Origin: Bacteroidota bacterium
GTDB taxonomy: Bacteria; Bacteroidota; Bacteroidia; UKL13-3
DNA length: 52,026 nucleotides
Direction of reading: 5' to 3'
Assembly (NCBI GenBank): GCA_947456185.1
Contig: CANGPW010000012.1
Coordinates: 1 to 52,026, forward strand
Position numbers and translations under genes: made by a program. Below, in pieces: positions 41,817 through 51,388 of this stretch. The notes beneath the pieces are model-generated. The model was given only the letters and a program-made list of their open reading frames with translations. It made no database searches and had not been told where the DNA came from. Positions within the stretch are counted from its first letter, which is position 1; the number at the start of each line of letters is the position of its first letter.

Positions 41817-44306
41817 TTGCAGTTCAATCCATTCCAATATCATTTACCCGTTGCAGATATTATAGACGAGGTGAAAAATCATTTAGCCAATCACAATACT
41901 TTAATTGTAAATGCGCCTCCGGGAGCAGGAAAAAGTACGCTTTTGCCTTTGACTTTATTGGATGAAAATTGGTTAGTTGGCAAAAAAATTATTATGTTGG
42001 AACCACGAAGGTTAGCTGCTAAAACTATCGCCACCCGCATGGCAGAACTTTGGGGCGATAAAGTGGGCGAAACCATTGGTTACAGAATACGTTTTGAAAA
42101 CAGAGTAAGCACACAAACCAAAATAGAAGTAGTAACCGAAGGTATTTTAACCCGCATGTTACATACCGATAATGCTTTGGAAAATGTGGGCTTGGTGATT
42201 TTTGACGAGTTCCACGAACGCAGTTTATTTGCCGATGTAGCCATGGCTTTATGCCGAGAAGCACAACAAATATTAAGACCTGATTTGCGCATGATGGTCA
42301 TGTCGGCTACGCTGAACATGCCTCAATTAACTGCTTTATTAAACTGCCCTGTGGCAGTAAGTGAAGGAAAACAATATCCAGTAGAAATTAAATATGTAGG
42401 TGAAGGAGATGCTTTTTTATTGCCCGAAACTACTGCTCAAGTAATTGTAAAAGCAGTCAAAGAAAATGAAGGCGATGTATTGGTATTTTTACCTGGCGAA
42501 GGTGAAATACGCAAATGTGCTGAACTATTGAAAGGTAAATTGTTGGAATATGCCATTCATCCGTTATACGGACAATTACCTCAACGGGAACAATTTGCCG
42601 CCATTATGCCAAATAAAAATGGCAAACGAAAAGTAGTTTTAGCAACTTCCATAGCCGAAACAAGTTTAACTATTGAAGGAGTAAAAATAGTAATAGATTC
42701 AGGATTTGCGCGTGTTTCGAAGTTTGATCCCAAGTCAGGATTATCGCGATTAGAAACCGTTCAAATTACCAAAGATTCAGCTGACCAACGGGCAGGACGT
42801 GCGGGAAGGTTAAGTGCTGGCGTATGTTATAGAATATGGACCAAAGCCAATCAGGAACGAATGATTGAACACCGAATTCCTGAAATAATGGAAGCTGATT
42901 TAGCTGCTTTGGTATTAGACATGGCCAAATGGGGAATTAGTAATTTGTACCAATTGACTTGGTTAAGTCCACCTCCAAAAGCTGCCGTGATGCAAGCCCT
43001 AGATGTACTTACCAATTTGAATGCTTTGGACACTAACAAACGCATTACAGAACATGGAAAAGAAATTCATCAGCTGCCTTGTCACCCCAGAATAGCGCAT
43101 ATGCTTTTAAAGGCAAAGCAAGACAATGCCATTGCATTAGCAACCGATATAGCAGCCATTTTAGAAGAGCGAGATCCATTGCCAAAAGACAGTGGCATAG
43201 ATATCAATTTACGCATAGAAGCATTGAGGCGAAGCCGCCAAAATAATAGTGCGGGCAATAGATTTGGAAGAATAGAAAAGGTAGCAGAATCGTACCGCAA
43301 AATGCTGAACCAAGAAGCAGAAAACGGCCCTGTTGATGACCACGAAACAGGTTTGTTATTGGCTTATACTTATCCGGAACGAATAGCATTTGCAAGGCCA
43401 GGAAATAACGCACAGTTTCAATTAGCCAATGGAAAAATAGCAGCCATTGGACATAGAGATAATTTGGCCAATGAACCTTGGCTTGCCGTGGCGCATATAG
43501 ATACCCGAGATGGTTTAGGGAAAATATTTATGGCATCGCCATTGAATCCAAAAGATTTATTGCCATTGGTAAAAGAGCGTGAAGTAATTACTTGGGATAC
43601 CCGAAAAGGGGGTTTAATAGCTACCAAAGATTTAAGAATTGGCAGTATTGTATTGCAATCTAAACCATTGGCAGCGCCAAACGAGGAAAATTTAGTAGCG
43701 GCTATTTCAACAGCAATAAAAAATGAAGGCGAAGCATTATTGAATTTTGATGAAACATTTACCCAATTACAAAAAAGAATATTGAGTTTATGCAAATGGA
43801 ATCAATACAAAGATTGGCCAGATGTAAGTACCGATGAGTTATTGCTAAATAATATGGATTGGTTAGGGTTTTATTTACCCAAAGTAAAACGACCTGATGA
43901 TTTAAAAAAAATAAATTTAAGTGAAGCCTTACTTCAATATTTAAGTTGGGAACAGCAGCAAACTTTAAACTCCTTAGCTCCAGCAAAAATAAATGTGCCC
44001 AGTGGTTCTAATATTGGAATAGAATATTTGGCAAATGGCGAAACCCCAATCCTTTCGGTTCGCTTGCAAGAAGTATTTGGCATGGCTGATACGCCAACGA
44101 TAAATAATGGAAAAATACCTTTGGTGTTGCACTTACTTTCTCCTGGATTTAAACCCGTTCAAGTAACTTCCGACTTAAGAAGTTTTTGGAACAATACTTA
44201 TTTTGAGGTAAAAAAAGAGCTAAAACGCAGGTATCCAAAACACGCTTGGCCCGATGATCCGTGGACAGAAAAAGCAGTGGCCAAAGTTGGACCTAGGAGA
44301 AACTAA
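41817..44306 (+). CDS. hrpB: ATP-dependent helicase HrpB
   Basis: 829 residues from a TTG at 41817 (MQFNPFQYHLPVADIIDEV), which matches where HrpB proteins start. No ATG exists upstream in frame, and the sequence before the TTG is intergenic repeat. The DEAH-box helicase core is intact: Walker A NAPPGAGKST, EPRRLAAKTIATRMAE, the DEFH box VIFDEFHERSLFADVAM, MSATLN, VLVFLPGEGEI, ATSIAETSLTIEGV and QRAGRAGR. The C-terminal HrpB-specific part ends KRRYPKHAWPDDPW, a family hallmark. Its role is uncertain: RNA or DNA remodelling, not essential in E. coli. Next to the UvrD-nuclease, in divergent orientation. Confidence 0.92.
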   Translation: MQFNPFQYHLPVADIIDEVKNHLANHNTLIVNAPPGAGKSTLLPLTLLDENWLVGKKIIMLEPRRLAAKTIATRMAELWGDKVGETIGYRIRFENRVSTQTKIEVVTEGILTRMLHTDNALENVGLVIFDEFHERSLFADVAMALCREAQQILRPDLRMMVMSATLNMPQLTALLNCPVAVSEGKQYPVEIKYVGEGDAFLLPETTAQVIVKAVKENEGDVLVFLPGEGEIRKCAELLKGKLLEYAIHPLYGQLPQREQFAAIMPNKNGKRKVVLATSIAETSLTIEGVKIVIDSGFARVSKFDPKSGLSRLETVQITKDSADQRAGRAGRLSAGVCYRIWTKANQERMIEHRIPEIMEADLAALVLDMAKWGISNLYQLTWLSPPPKAAVMQALDVLTNLNALDTNKRITEHGKEIHQLPCHPRIAHMLLKAKQDNAIALATDIAAILEERDPLPKDSGIDINLRIEALRRSRQNNSAGNRFGRIEKVAESYRKMLNQEAENGPVDDHETGLLLAYTYPERIAFARPGNNAQFQLANGKIAAIGHRDNLANEPWLAVAHIDTRDGLGKIFMASPLNPKDLLPLVKEREVITWDTRKGGLIATKDLRIGSIVLQSKPLAAPNEENLVAAISTAIKNEGEALLNFDETFTQLQKRILSLCKWNQYKDWPDVSTDELLLNNMDWLGFYLPKVKRPDDLKKINLSEALLQYLSWEQQQTLNSLAPAKINVPSGSNIGIEYLANGETPILSVRLQEVFGMADTPTINNGKIPLVLHLLSPGFKPVQVTSDLRSFWNNTYFEVKKELKRRYPKHAWPDDPWTEKAVAKVGPRRN

Positions 44307-44347
44307 ATTTTAAATGTTGGATATTGAATTTTTGATTAAAGTAAATT

Positions 44348-46867
44348 CTAATTTTTTATAAATTTTTTAGCAATTAAATGCTTTTCAGAAACAATATTTA
44401 ACATGTAAATTCCTGTAGGTAATTGGGTAAAATCAAAAACAGTTTCTTTGTTTATTTTAGCATAATTTAAATTCATCATTAATTGTCCAGAAGTATTGTA
44501 AACACAAAGCTTTACTGGTTCATCTATTATTGTATTAATACTTGCAAATCCGTTAGTAGGATTTGGAAATAACAATAAATTATTTGGGGAGATTTCTGAA
44601 ATATTTGTACGGTCAATCATTAAGCTTGAAGGAGTAACTGGCGAACGCCAAATTCCACGTCCATAAGTTGAAATAACCACATGATTTTCTATGTTATTAA
44701 TTTCAATGTCATTGATGGTGGTATTTGGTAAATTATTACTGAACAACTTCCATTCATTTAGTGAGTCGTTTGTGTAATAAACTGCTTTATTCATGGCCAA
44801 ATAAATGGTATTATTAAAACTACTAGCTTGGTGAATAATACTATTTTTGGCTCCACTAGGAAGATTATAAGTTATGTTTTTCCATGTAGTTCCACTATCT
44901 AATGATTTATAAATAATATTATCGGTTACTACATATATAATAGATGGATCATTTCTGTTGAAATCAAAATTCTTAATTGACGAAGTCAAATTATTGAATT
45001 TAGTAATATCAAAAGCAGTTGTTCCATCCGACTGAAAAAGCCCAGCTGTAGTACTTACCAAAACTTTTAAATCATTGGTTGGATGCACCCTAATTTGATT
45101 GATATTACTTACAAAATCGTAAGAAGAAGCAATATTAAATGCACCAGAATTATACATGTATAATTTTTTAAAACCCGCATATAAAATTCCATTATTACCA
45201 AATTCTAAAGGTGTAATCCAATTTCCTTTTTCACCATCAGGTGAACTCGTAGTAAAAAATCCTTCACTTGATGTATCAGAAATATCTAATTGATACATAG
45301 ATCCACCAAATTGTATGAATCCATAATGCGAATTTAAATTGGTTGGGTCAATGGCCGCATCCATTCCATCGGCTCCATGAAAATTAATCCATGCATTATT
45401 AGCAAACGAATAACCACCGTTGTCTTGTAAACCTCCAACTGCTTGCACTTCGGATGATTGTGCCACATCAATTCTATAAAACTGGCTAATGTTTAAACCA
45501 TTTTTTGTTTTATCAGAAAAGTTTGTCCCCAAATCTGGTGAAATATAAATTCCACCATCGGAACTAACATAAAATTTTCCATTATAAAATTTTAAATCAT
45601 GAATATCGGCATGTGTATATGATTCCCCACTTGGATTACTCCAGCTATTTAATTTATTGAAATTTGTACCACCATTTGTCGATTTCCAAACATTTAAACA
45701 ACCTGTAAAAACTACTTCTGGATTTACATCAGAAACTGTAATAGCTAAATCATAATCAGCTTGTGTTGCTCCATCGTATACATCGGAAGTGGTATTTTGT
45801 GTTGTAAAAGTTTCACCACTATTTATTGATTTATAAACTCCTTTAAAACTTTTATCATTATCAGAAACTAATACATATAAGTATTCAGCATTTGCAGGTG
45901 TAACTGCAATGGCTGTTCTACCCGCATTGGTGTATGTTTGAATTGAAGTAAAAGTTTCACCACCATCTGTCGATTTAACAATATCTCTTGTGGTTCCAGA
46001 ACCTGACACAGCATATAAAACAGAAGTATCGTTAGGTTTAATTCTAATTTCTTTGCATAAAGTTGTGTAATTTCTTGTCCAAGTTAAACCAGCATCGGTT
46101 GTTTTATATACACCACTGCTACCCACTACCCAAAGTGAATTTGAGTTCAATGGATTGATTAATATTTCACCTAATTTAGAAGATGCGGTGTAAGGATATG
46201 AAGTTTGATTCCAAGTATTTCCACCATTAATGGTTTTCCAAACACCTGTAGTAGCTGAGTTTCCTCCATCTTCATCACCAGTAGAAACATAAATAATGTT
46301 TGAATCTTTATAATCAATGGCAATTCCTGAAACACCCGAAAAGCTAGCTGCTTCATTTAATAAAACCCAAGAATTTCCATTGTTTTTACTTCTCCAAATT
46401 CCTCCATTTGGAGAACCAATATAGATGGTGTTTGGATTTTGAGGATCAACAGCAGAAATATTAATTCTGCCTTGCCCTGAACTCCACGAACCTTTGTTCA
46501 CATGCGTAAACGGACCCATTGGAATCCAATTACTCATATCAATACTATCTGCTTTTTTACTTAAATTAATGTTCTTTTTTCTTGAATTTAAATATTCATT
46601 GGTTATTTGGTCGCCACTCATTAAAGTACCATCCGCATTTAAATAATATTTCCAATGTTCTTTCCATCTTTGATATACTTTAAAGCCAGAACCTTTATTA
46701 TATTTATTAGGTTGGGTTTCCCAAAAACTATCTAATTGTGCAGTTATTTCATTATAATTATTGGTGGTAAATTGCTGTCCAAGTATTTCAATTGGCTGTT
46801 TACTTTTTTGTGAATAAGCTACATGAAGAGATAAACTTAAGAGTATATATAAGAAGATTTTTTTCAT
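44348..46867 (-). CDS. BNR/sortilin-like repeat protein with type IX sorting domain
   Basis: 839 residues with a standard signal peptide (FLYILLSLSLHVAYSQ). The body is made of beta-propeller repeats: GGIWRSKNNGNSW, GVWKTINGGNTW, GVYKTTDAGLTW and YKSLDSGTTW. Asp-box-like turns recur, with a GGLQDNGGYSF segment that is also present in the protein at 18793 (GGLQDNGTLY). The last 80 residues are a type-A type IX sorting domain: LLLFPNPTNGFASIN, VCVYNTSGQLMMNL-like (KLCVYNTSGQLMMNL) and TGIYMLNIVSEKHLIAKKFIK. It is predicted to be secreted or surface-bound by the GldKLMN system. Function beyond export is unknown. Convergent with hrpB; the 41-bp gap has no terminator. Confidence 0.9.
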   Translation of the reverse strand: MKKIFLYILLSLSLHVAYSQKSKQPIEILGQQFTTNNYNEITAQLDSFWETQPNKYNKGSGFKVYQRWKEHWKYYLNADGTLMSGDQITNEYLNSRKKNINLSKKADSIDMSNWIPMGPFTHVNKGSWSSGQGRINISAVDPQNPNTIYIGSPNGGIWRSKNNGNSWVLLNEAASFSGVSGIAIDYKDSNIIYVSTGDEDGGNSATTGVWKTINGGNTWNQTSYPYTASSKLGEILINPLNSNSLWVVGSSGVYKTTDAGLTWTRNYTTLCKEIRIKPNDTSVLYAVSGSGTTRDIVKSTDGGETFTSIQTYTNAGRTAIAVTPANAEYLYVLVSDNDKSFKGVYKSINSGETFTTQNTTSDVYDGATQADYDLAITVSDVNPEVVFTGCLNVWKSTNGGTNFNKLNSWSNPSGESYTHADIHDLKFYNGKFYVSSDGGIYISPDLGTNFSDKTKNGLNISQFYRIDVAQSSEVQAVGGLQDNGGYSFANNAWINFHGADGMDAAIDPTNLNSHYGFIQFGGSMYQLDISDTSSEGFFTTSSPDGEKGNWITPLEFGNNGILYAGFKKLYMYNSGAFNIASSYDFVSNINQIRVHPTNDLKVLVSTTAGLFQSDGTTAFDITKFNNLTSSIKNFDFNRNDPSIIYVVTDNIIYKSLDSGTTWKNITYNLPSGAKNSIIHQASSFNNTIYLAMNKAVYYTNDSLNEWKLFSNNLPNTTINDIEINNIENHVVISTYGRGIWRSPVTPSSLMIDRTNISEISPNNLLLFPNPTNGFASINTIIDEPVKLCVYNTSGQLMMNLNYAKINKETVFDFTQLPTGIYMLNIVSEKHLIAKKFIKN

Positions 46868-47000
46868 TTTTTAAAATTTTACTGTTTAACTATAAAGCTA
46901 ATTACTAATTACAAATAAAGAGCATAAAAGTTTCAAAACAAACGCTGTAACGCAAATCAACAAAAAGACGACAATGGTTTTATTTGGATTTTATATCAGT

Positions 47001-49556
47001 TTATAAACTTAATATATTCGCAAATAAACGGTATGAACCGGGAACGCCTGCCGGCAATTCTCTGAAGAAAGCTAAGCCTGTATAAACATAATTTCCTTTA
47101 CCATATTTGGCAATAATCAGGCTTCCTTTATTGGGTTTTTCACCTGGATCGTTCATGCTTAAGGGACATTGAAAACTGCTATCCATGTCAGTTCCAAAAT
47201 ATATTCCACGCTCTTGAATCCATCCATCAAAATCGGCATTGGTGATTTTATTAGGAAAGTTTAAAACAGGGTGCTCAGGCAATAAAAACGTAACAGGTAC
47301 TTCTTCAATGGTAACTCTATCACGACTTAGTTTAAATGGAACTGGTGAAATTTGATCTTTCAATGGTCCAAAAAAACTATTGGTATTGTATTGAACAACT
47401 AAGTTTCCACCCTCTTTTACATAATCAAATACACGTTGTTTGTATTGTTGTAATTTTTCGTTGGTGTTAAACGCACGAACCCCTAAAACAATGGCAGGAA
47501 ATTCATTTAAGTTTCCATTTTGCAATTGTTCATCGGTAATCATTACCACTTTATAACCCATTTGCTCCAAGCTTGCAGGCACTGCATCGCCAGCACCTTG
47601 AATATAACCAACGGTGTTAAAAGTTTTCTTTACATCAACTTTTACCAATTTAGCATCAGCTTCTGGAAACCAAGTTTGCACAGGAATATGGTCGTACTTA
47701 ATTTCTTTGATTCCTTTGGTGTATGAAATGCCATCTACTTCTGCTGTGAAGTTGATGGTTGTAGACCCTTCGACTTCGCTCAGGGTGACATTGGAAGTGA
47801 CAGGTGCTCGGAACTGAAAAGTAAATATTTTTTCATCCCCTTTTTTTGCTAATTCAAAATTATATGAAATAGGCGAATAATTAAAGGTGGTTAATGCTGC
47901 AAGTGCTACTTTAGGATAATTTTTATCCTCTGAAATTATTTTATATTCATTTAATTTACTATCAGATTTTAAACTTAAAACACCTTTTACATTGTCTTTT
48001 CCAGCTTTAACAATTACTTGAATTTCTTTTGGTTTTAAATCGGTAAATACAAAACTTTTTTGAGTTAAATTAAGCATTACTGGTGGCGTAATTACCAACG
48101 GACGATACAATTCACCTTTTTCTGGATCAACCCATTTGTATTGCAATTGGTTATCGTCTTCGATTTCTAGTTGATTTAAAAAATAGCCTTTAAAATTTTG
48201 AGAAGTATAAGGTTCAGTTAAATTATTCTCTAACAAATCAAATTGTCTTCTTAACACAAACATATTATTCTTTAAAGGATTAGTTAACCAATATAATGGT
48301 GTTATACTTTCTCTAATATAATAACTTGTATCTTTATATAAAAAATTTGTTTTAAACCCTTTTTCATTGTCTTGTTTAGCCCTTGCAATTGTATAGTTTG
48401 TGATTGCTATTTTTTCATTGTTGCTATAATTTGGTTTGTCAGCTAAGGATTCACTATAATGACCAATACAGTTTAAAATTAGTTTATTTAAAATTTGTCT
48501 ATGAAAAAAAACAAAACATATTCCATCTAAACTTGGAACATTATTATTTTTTAATTCATAATTGATGAAACTACATTTAAGTTGTTTCTTTAGAATTAAT
48601 AGTTTCGATATTGACTTTTCAGGATTTTCAACCTTGTAATTTTTAAAAATTTTCGCAATCTGTTTCCCAATTTTCTCTCCACCTTTTATTCGTTTCCAAG
48701 TAAAATCAATTCCTTCAAAAATATCTTTTATTCCAGTGGTATCGCCTTTTAAAGGTTTAAAAAATTCTAAGCTTTCACCTCGTTGTTTGGCACTTCCAAA
48801 ACCTTGGCTTTTGTGCATGCTGCGGCTTTCGGCTGCTATTTCGCCATAACTTTTGCCCAATAAAGGATTGTATCCGCCTACATCTACTTTTATGAAAGGA
48901 CTCATATCGGCATTTGGGTTGGCAAAACGAGTGCTTACATTCCAAAACATCCTGCGTGTTTTCCAAACCGAAACATATTGCAATTGCTCCGGAAAACGAG
49001 TTGGATCAGCTGCTGCATCAAAAGCTTGTTCAGCTAAAATAGCCGATGCTGTATGGTGTCCATGTCCGCCACTTCCATCGGTAGCAAAACGCGTAATGAT
49101 AATATCAGGTCTGAAATTACGGATTACCCAAACCATATCGCTTAAAATAGAATCGTGGCTCCATTTGGTAAAAGTTTCTTCTGGATTTTTACTAAAACCA
49201 AAATCGTAAGCACGGGTAAAAAACTGCTCGCCACCATCAATTCTGCGTGCTGCCAATAACTCTTGCGTGCGAATCATTCCTAACTCAATGCCTTGTTCAT
49301 AGCCAATTAAATTTTGTCCACCATCGCCACGTGTTAAACTTAAATAGCCAGTACGTAAACATTTTTCGTTAGCCAGATAAGCTATCAAACGCGTGTTTTC
49401 ATCATCGGGATGCGCTGCAATGTATAGAACCGAACCAACAGTGTTTAACTTTTTAAGTTGTAAAAGTATTTCAGATGAGGTGTATGATTTGGGTGCTTGC
49501 GCAATTGCCAAAACAGTTACACTGAATGATAAAATGAAGGTTATAATTTTTTTCAT
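47001..49556 (-). CDS. PIG-L family deacetylase, long form
   Basis: 851 residues with a signal peptide (FILSFSVTVLAIAQ). The LmbE/PIG-L catalytic domain is N-terminal: LYIAAHPDDENTRLIAY (H49, D51, D52), then GDGGQNLIGYEQG and GSGGHGHHTASAILAE with the metal-binding histidines. The family hydrolyses N-acetyl groups from amino sugars. The C-terminal 550 residues are beta-rich and end in a class I glutamine amidotransferase-like section (FPAIVLGVRAFNTNE, GGNLVVQYNT, GNYVYTGLAFFRELPAG). At about residues 589-597 is VTLSEVEGS, encoded by a hairpin repeat that also occurs outside genes (see 47766-47785). Periplasmic; substrate unknown. Confidence 0.88.
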   Translation of the reverse strand: MKKIITFILSFSVTVLAIAQAPKSYTSSEILLQLKKLNTVGSVLYIAAHPDDENTRLIAYLANEKCLRTGYLSLTRGDGGQNLIGYEQGIELGMIRTQELLAARRIDGGEQFFTRAYDFGFSKNPEETFTKWSHDSILSDMVWVIRNFRPDIIITRFATDGSGGHGHHTASAILAEQAFDAAADPTRFPEQLQYVSVWKTRRMFWNVSTRFANPNADMSPFIKVDVGGYNPLLGKSYGEIAAESRSMHKSQGFGSAKQRGESLEFFKPLKGDTTGIKDIFEGIDFTWKRIKGGEKIGKQIAKIFKNYKVENPEKSISKLLILKKQLKCSFINYELKNNNVPSLDGICFVFFHRQILNKLILNCIGHYSESLADKPNYSNNEKIAITNYTIARAKQDNEKGFKTNFLYKDTSYYIRESITPLYWLTNPLKNNMFVLRRQFDLLENNLTEPYTSQNFKGYFLNQLEIEDDNQLQYKWVDPEKGELYRPLVITPPVMLNLTQKSFVFTDLKPKEIQVIVKAGKDNVKGVLSLKSDSKLNEYKIISEDKNYPKVALAALTTFNYSPISYNFELAKKGDEKIFTFQFRAPVTSNVTLSEVEGSTTINFTAEVDGISYTKGIKEIKYDHIPVQTWFPEADAKLVKVDVKKTFNTVGYIQGAGDAVPASLEQMGYKVVMITDEQLQNGNLNEFPAIVLGVRAFNTNEKLQQYKQRVFDYVKEGGNLVVQYNTNSFFGPLKDQISPVPFKLSRDRVTIEEVPVTFLLPEHPVLNFPNKITNADFDGWIQERGIYFGTDMDSSFQCPLSMNDPGEKPNKGSLIIAKYGKGNYVYTGLAFFRELPAGVPGSYRLFANILSL
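47766..47785 (-). repeat. hairpin repeat read in frame inside the PIG-L gene
   Basis: CCCTGAGCGAAGTCGAAGGG on the minus strand. It has the same layout as the 19-bp intergenic units (nnnTGAGC-loop-TCGAAnnn) but with CCCT/AGGG as outer stem. It codes for TLSEVEG within an intact reading frame. Confidence 0.75.
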
Positions 49557-49607
49557 ATTGATTTTTAAGTTCTTAGTTTGAAGTACTTAGTTTCTTAGTT
49601 TTATGGC

Positions 49608-49626
49608 CACTGAGCCTGTCGAAGTG
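49608..49626 (+). repeat. CACTGAGC-type hairpin repeat, copy 2
   Basis: CACTGAGCCTGTCGAAGTG, with outer stem CACT/AGTG and a single loop change relative to copy 3. It lies 52 bp upstream of the PIG-L gene. Confidence 0.8.
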
Positions 49627-49670
49627 TTGCCACAGATTCACAGATTTTTTGATTTTGTTACCGTTGACTG

Positions 49671-49689
49671 CACTTCGACAAGCTCAGTG
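49671..49689 (-). repeat. CACTGAGC-type hairpin repeat, copy 3 (inverted)
   Basis: CACTTCGACAAGCTCAGTG on the plus strand, the reverse complement of the consensus unit. Between copies 2 and 3 is CCACAGATTCACAGATTTTTT, weakly similar to the metH-unit arms. Confidence 0.8.
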
Positions 49690-49706
49690 ACCGTTGGAGT
49701 ATAGGT

Positions 49707-49725
49707 CGCTGAGCTTGTCGAAGCG
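49707..49725 (+). repeat. CGCTGAGC-type hairpin repeat, copy 4
   Basis: CGCTGAGCTTGTCGAAGCG: both outer-stem positions changed together (A to G and T to C), preserving pairing. It is followed by TTGCCAATTGCCAATTGC micro-repeats up to the end of cysS. Confidence 0.8.
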
Positions 49726-49760
49726 CATTTTGCCAATTGCCAATTGCATATTGCCAAAGG

Positions 49761-51227
49761 CTAATTAATCACACTATAACTCGTGCCATCTTTGCCATCT
49801 TTTATTTCAAAACCAATGTCTTTTAGTTTATTTCTGATGGCATCGCTGGTAGCAAAATCTTTGTTCAATTTTGCATGATTTCTTTGTTCTATAATCATAT
49901 TCATTAAGCCATCAACTTTGCTGGTATCACTAGTAATTTCCTCTTGTAAACCCAATACATTAAAAACTATTTCAGTCATTAGTTTTTGCAAAGTAGCTTT
50001 ATCATTTTCAGTAATGGTTTCTTTGCCATCGCTAATAGAATTAATCATTCTCACTGCTTCAAAAATACTTGCTATGGCAATGGGCGTATTGAAATCATCG
50101 TTTAAAGCTGTATATATTTCTGTTTTTATAGCATCAATATTTACAGAACTATTTGCGCTTACTTTTAAACCATCCATCAATTTCATGGTATTCATTAACC
50201 TATTAAAACCTTTTTCAGCAGCTTGTAATGCTTCGTTGCTAAAATCTAAGGTACTGCGGTAATGTGCTTGTAACATAAAAAATCGCACAGTCATTGGGCT
50301 ATAGCCTTTGTCTAATAGTTTATGATTTCCTGAAAATAACTCATTTGGTAAAAAAGAATTACCTAAACTTTTGCTCATTTTTTGGCCATTAACTGTCAAC
50401 ATATTGGTATGAATCCAATAACGCGCAGGTTGCGTTTTGTGGCAAGCCAAATTCTGCGCAATTTCATTGGTATGATGGGTAGGAACTAAATCCATTCCAC
50501 CACCATGAATATCAAATTCATTTCCCAAATATTTACTACTCATGGCCGAACATTCTAGGTGCCATCCAGGAAAACCAACTCCCCATGGACTTGGCCATTT
50601 CATAATATGTTCCGATTTTGCTTTTATCCAAAGTGCAAAATCTAAGCGGCCACGTTTATCACCTTGCCCATCTAAATCGCGGGTATTGTTTAATAAATCG
50701 TCTAAATTTCTGTTAGATAAAATGGTGTAATTATATTCTTTGGTAAACTTTTCTACATCAAAATATATAGAACCATTTACCTCGTATGCGTATCCATTTT
50801 CAATGATCTGTTTGGTCATTTCAATTTGTTCAATAATGTGACCCGTAGCAGTAGGTTCAATGCTTGGCGGCAAGGTATTGAACATACGCATGGTTTCTCT
50901 AAAATCAATGGTGTAACGTTGTACAATTTCCATTGGTTCTAGCTGTTCTAATTTTGCTTTTTTAGCAATTTTGTCTTCACCTTCATCGGCATCACTTTCC
51001 AAATGGCCGGCATCGGTAATATTGCGCACGTATCGCACCTTATAACCCAAATGCAAAAAATAACGAAATATTACATCGAACGAAATAAATGTACGTGCAT
51101 TGCCCAAATGCGCATTGCTATATACTGTTGGCCCACAAACGTACATGCCTATATGGCCTTCGTGAATGGGTTTAAAATCTTCGGTAGTTCGAGATAAAGT
51201 ATTGTATATTTTTAAAGTAGATTCCAT
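49761..51227 (-). CDS. cysS: cysteinyl-tRNA synthetase
   Basis: 488 residues. The HIGH-like motif is NAHLGNARTF (residues 40-43), and the zinc ligand Cys31 is in MYVCGPTVYSNAH. A central GWHLECSAMSSKYLG and IHGGGMDLVPTHHTNE provide the other zinc ligands and Cys-recognition residues. The KMSKS loop is GQKMSKSLGNS. The C-terminal helical anticodon domain ends IKDGKDGTSYSVIN. It is a class I synthetase that charges tRNA-Cys. It is a single gene; the 537-bp region beyond its start holds the structured element described at 51389-51550. Confidence 0.96.
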   Translation of the reverse strand: MESTLKIYNTLSRTTEDFKPIHEGHIGMYVCGPTVYSNAHLGNARTFISFDVIFRYFLHLGYKVRYVRNITDAGHLESDADEGEDKIAKKAKLEQLEPMEIVQRYTIDFRETMRMFNTLPPSIEPTATGHIIEQIEMTKQIIENGYAYEVNGSIYFDVEKFTKEYNYTILSNRNLDDLLNNTRDLDGQGDKRGRLDFALWIKAKSEHIMKWPSPWGVGFPGWHLECSAMSSKYLGNEFDIHGGGMDLVPTHHTNEIAQNLACHKTQPARYWIHTNMLTVNGQKMSKSLGNSFLPNELFSGNHKLLDKGYSPMTVRFFMLQAHYRSTLDFSNEALQAAEKGFNRLMNTMKLMDGLKVSANSSVNIDAIKTEIYTALNDDFNTPIAIASIFEAVRMINSISDGKETITENDKATLQKLMTEIVFNVLGLQEEITSDTSKVDGLMNMIIEQRNHAKLNKDFATSDAIRNKLKDIGFEIKDGKDGTSYSVIN

Positions 51228-51263
51228 GATAAAAAATGAACTGCGAATATAGTTGAATAAATT

Positions 51264-51307
51264 TTGAATTTTGAATGCTAGATTATGAATGATTTAATAT
51301 TTATAAA
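51264..51307 (+). repeat. direct repeat, left copy
   Basis: TTGAATTTTGAATGCTAGAT at the left edge. About 41 of 45 aligned positions match 51555-51599. It lies outside the multi-helix element, 81 bp before it. Confidence 0.75.
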
Positions 51308-51388
51308 AAGCAGCAGTTTTAACAGACTTTTAAAGTTTAGAATTTTTCATTGGTATGTAAAAATTTTTATTGTACATTTATAAGCAAG

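Noticed and set aside
41891-43986. Several 60-125-codon minus-strand frames within hrpB
   Set aside because: Shadows of hrpB: they overlap each other in different frames and match no family.
48775-49209. Alternative frames in both directions within the PIG-L gene
   Set aside because: They cover the conserved catalytic region in another frame and show no protein-like motif.
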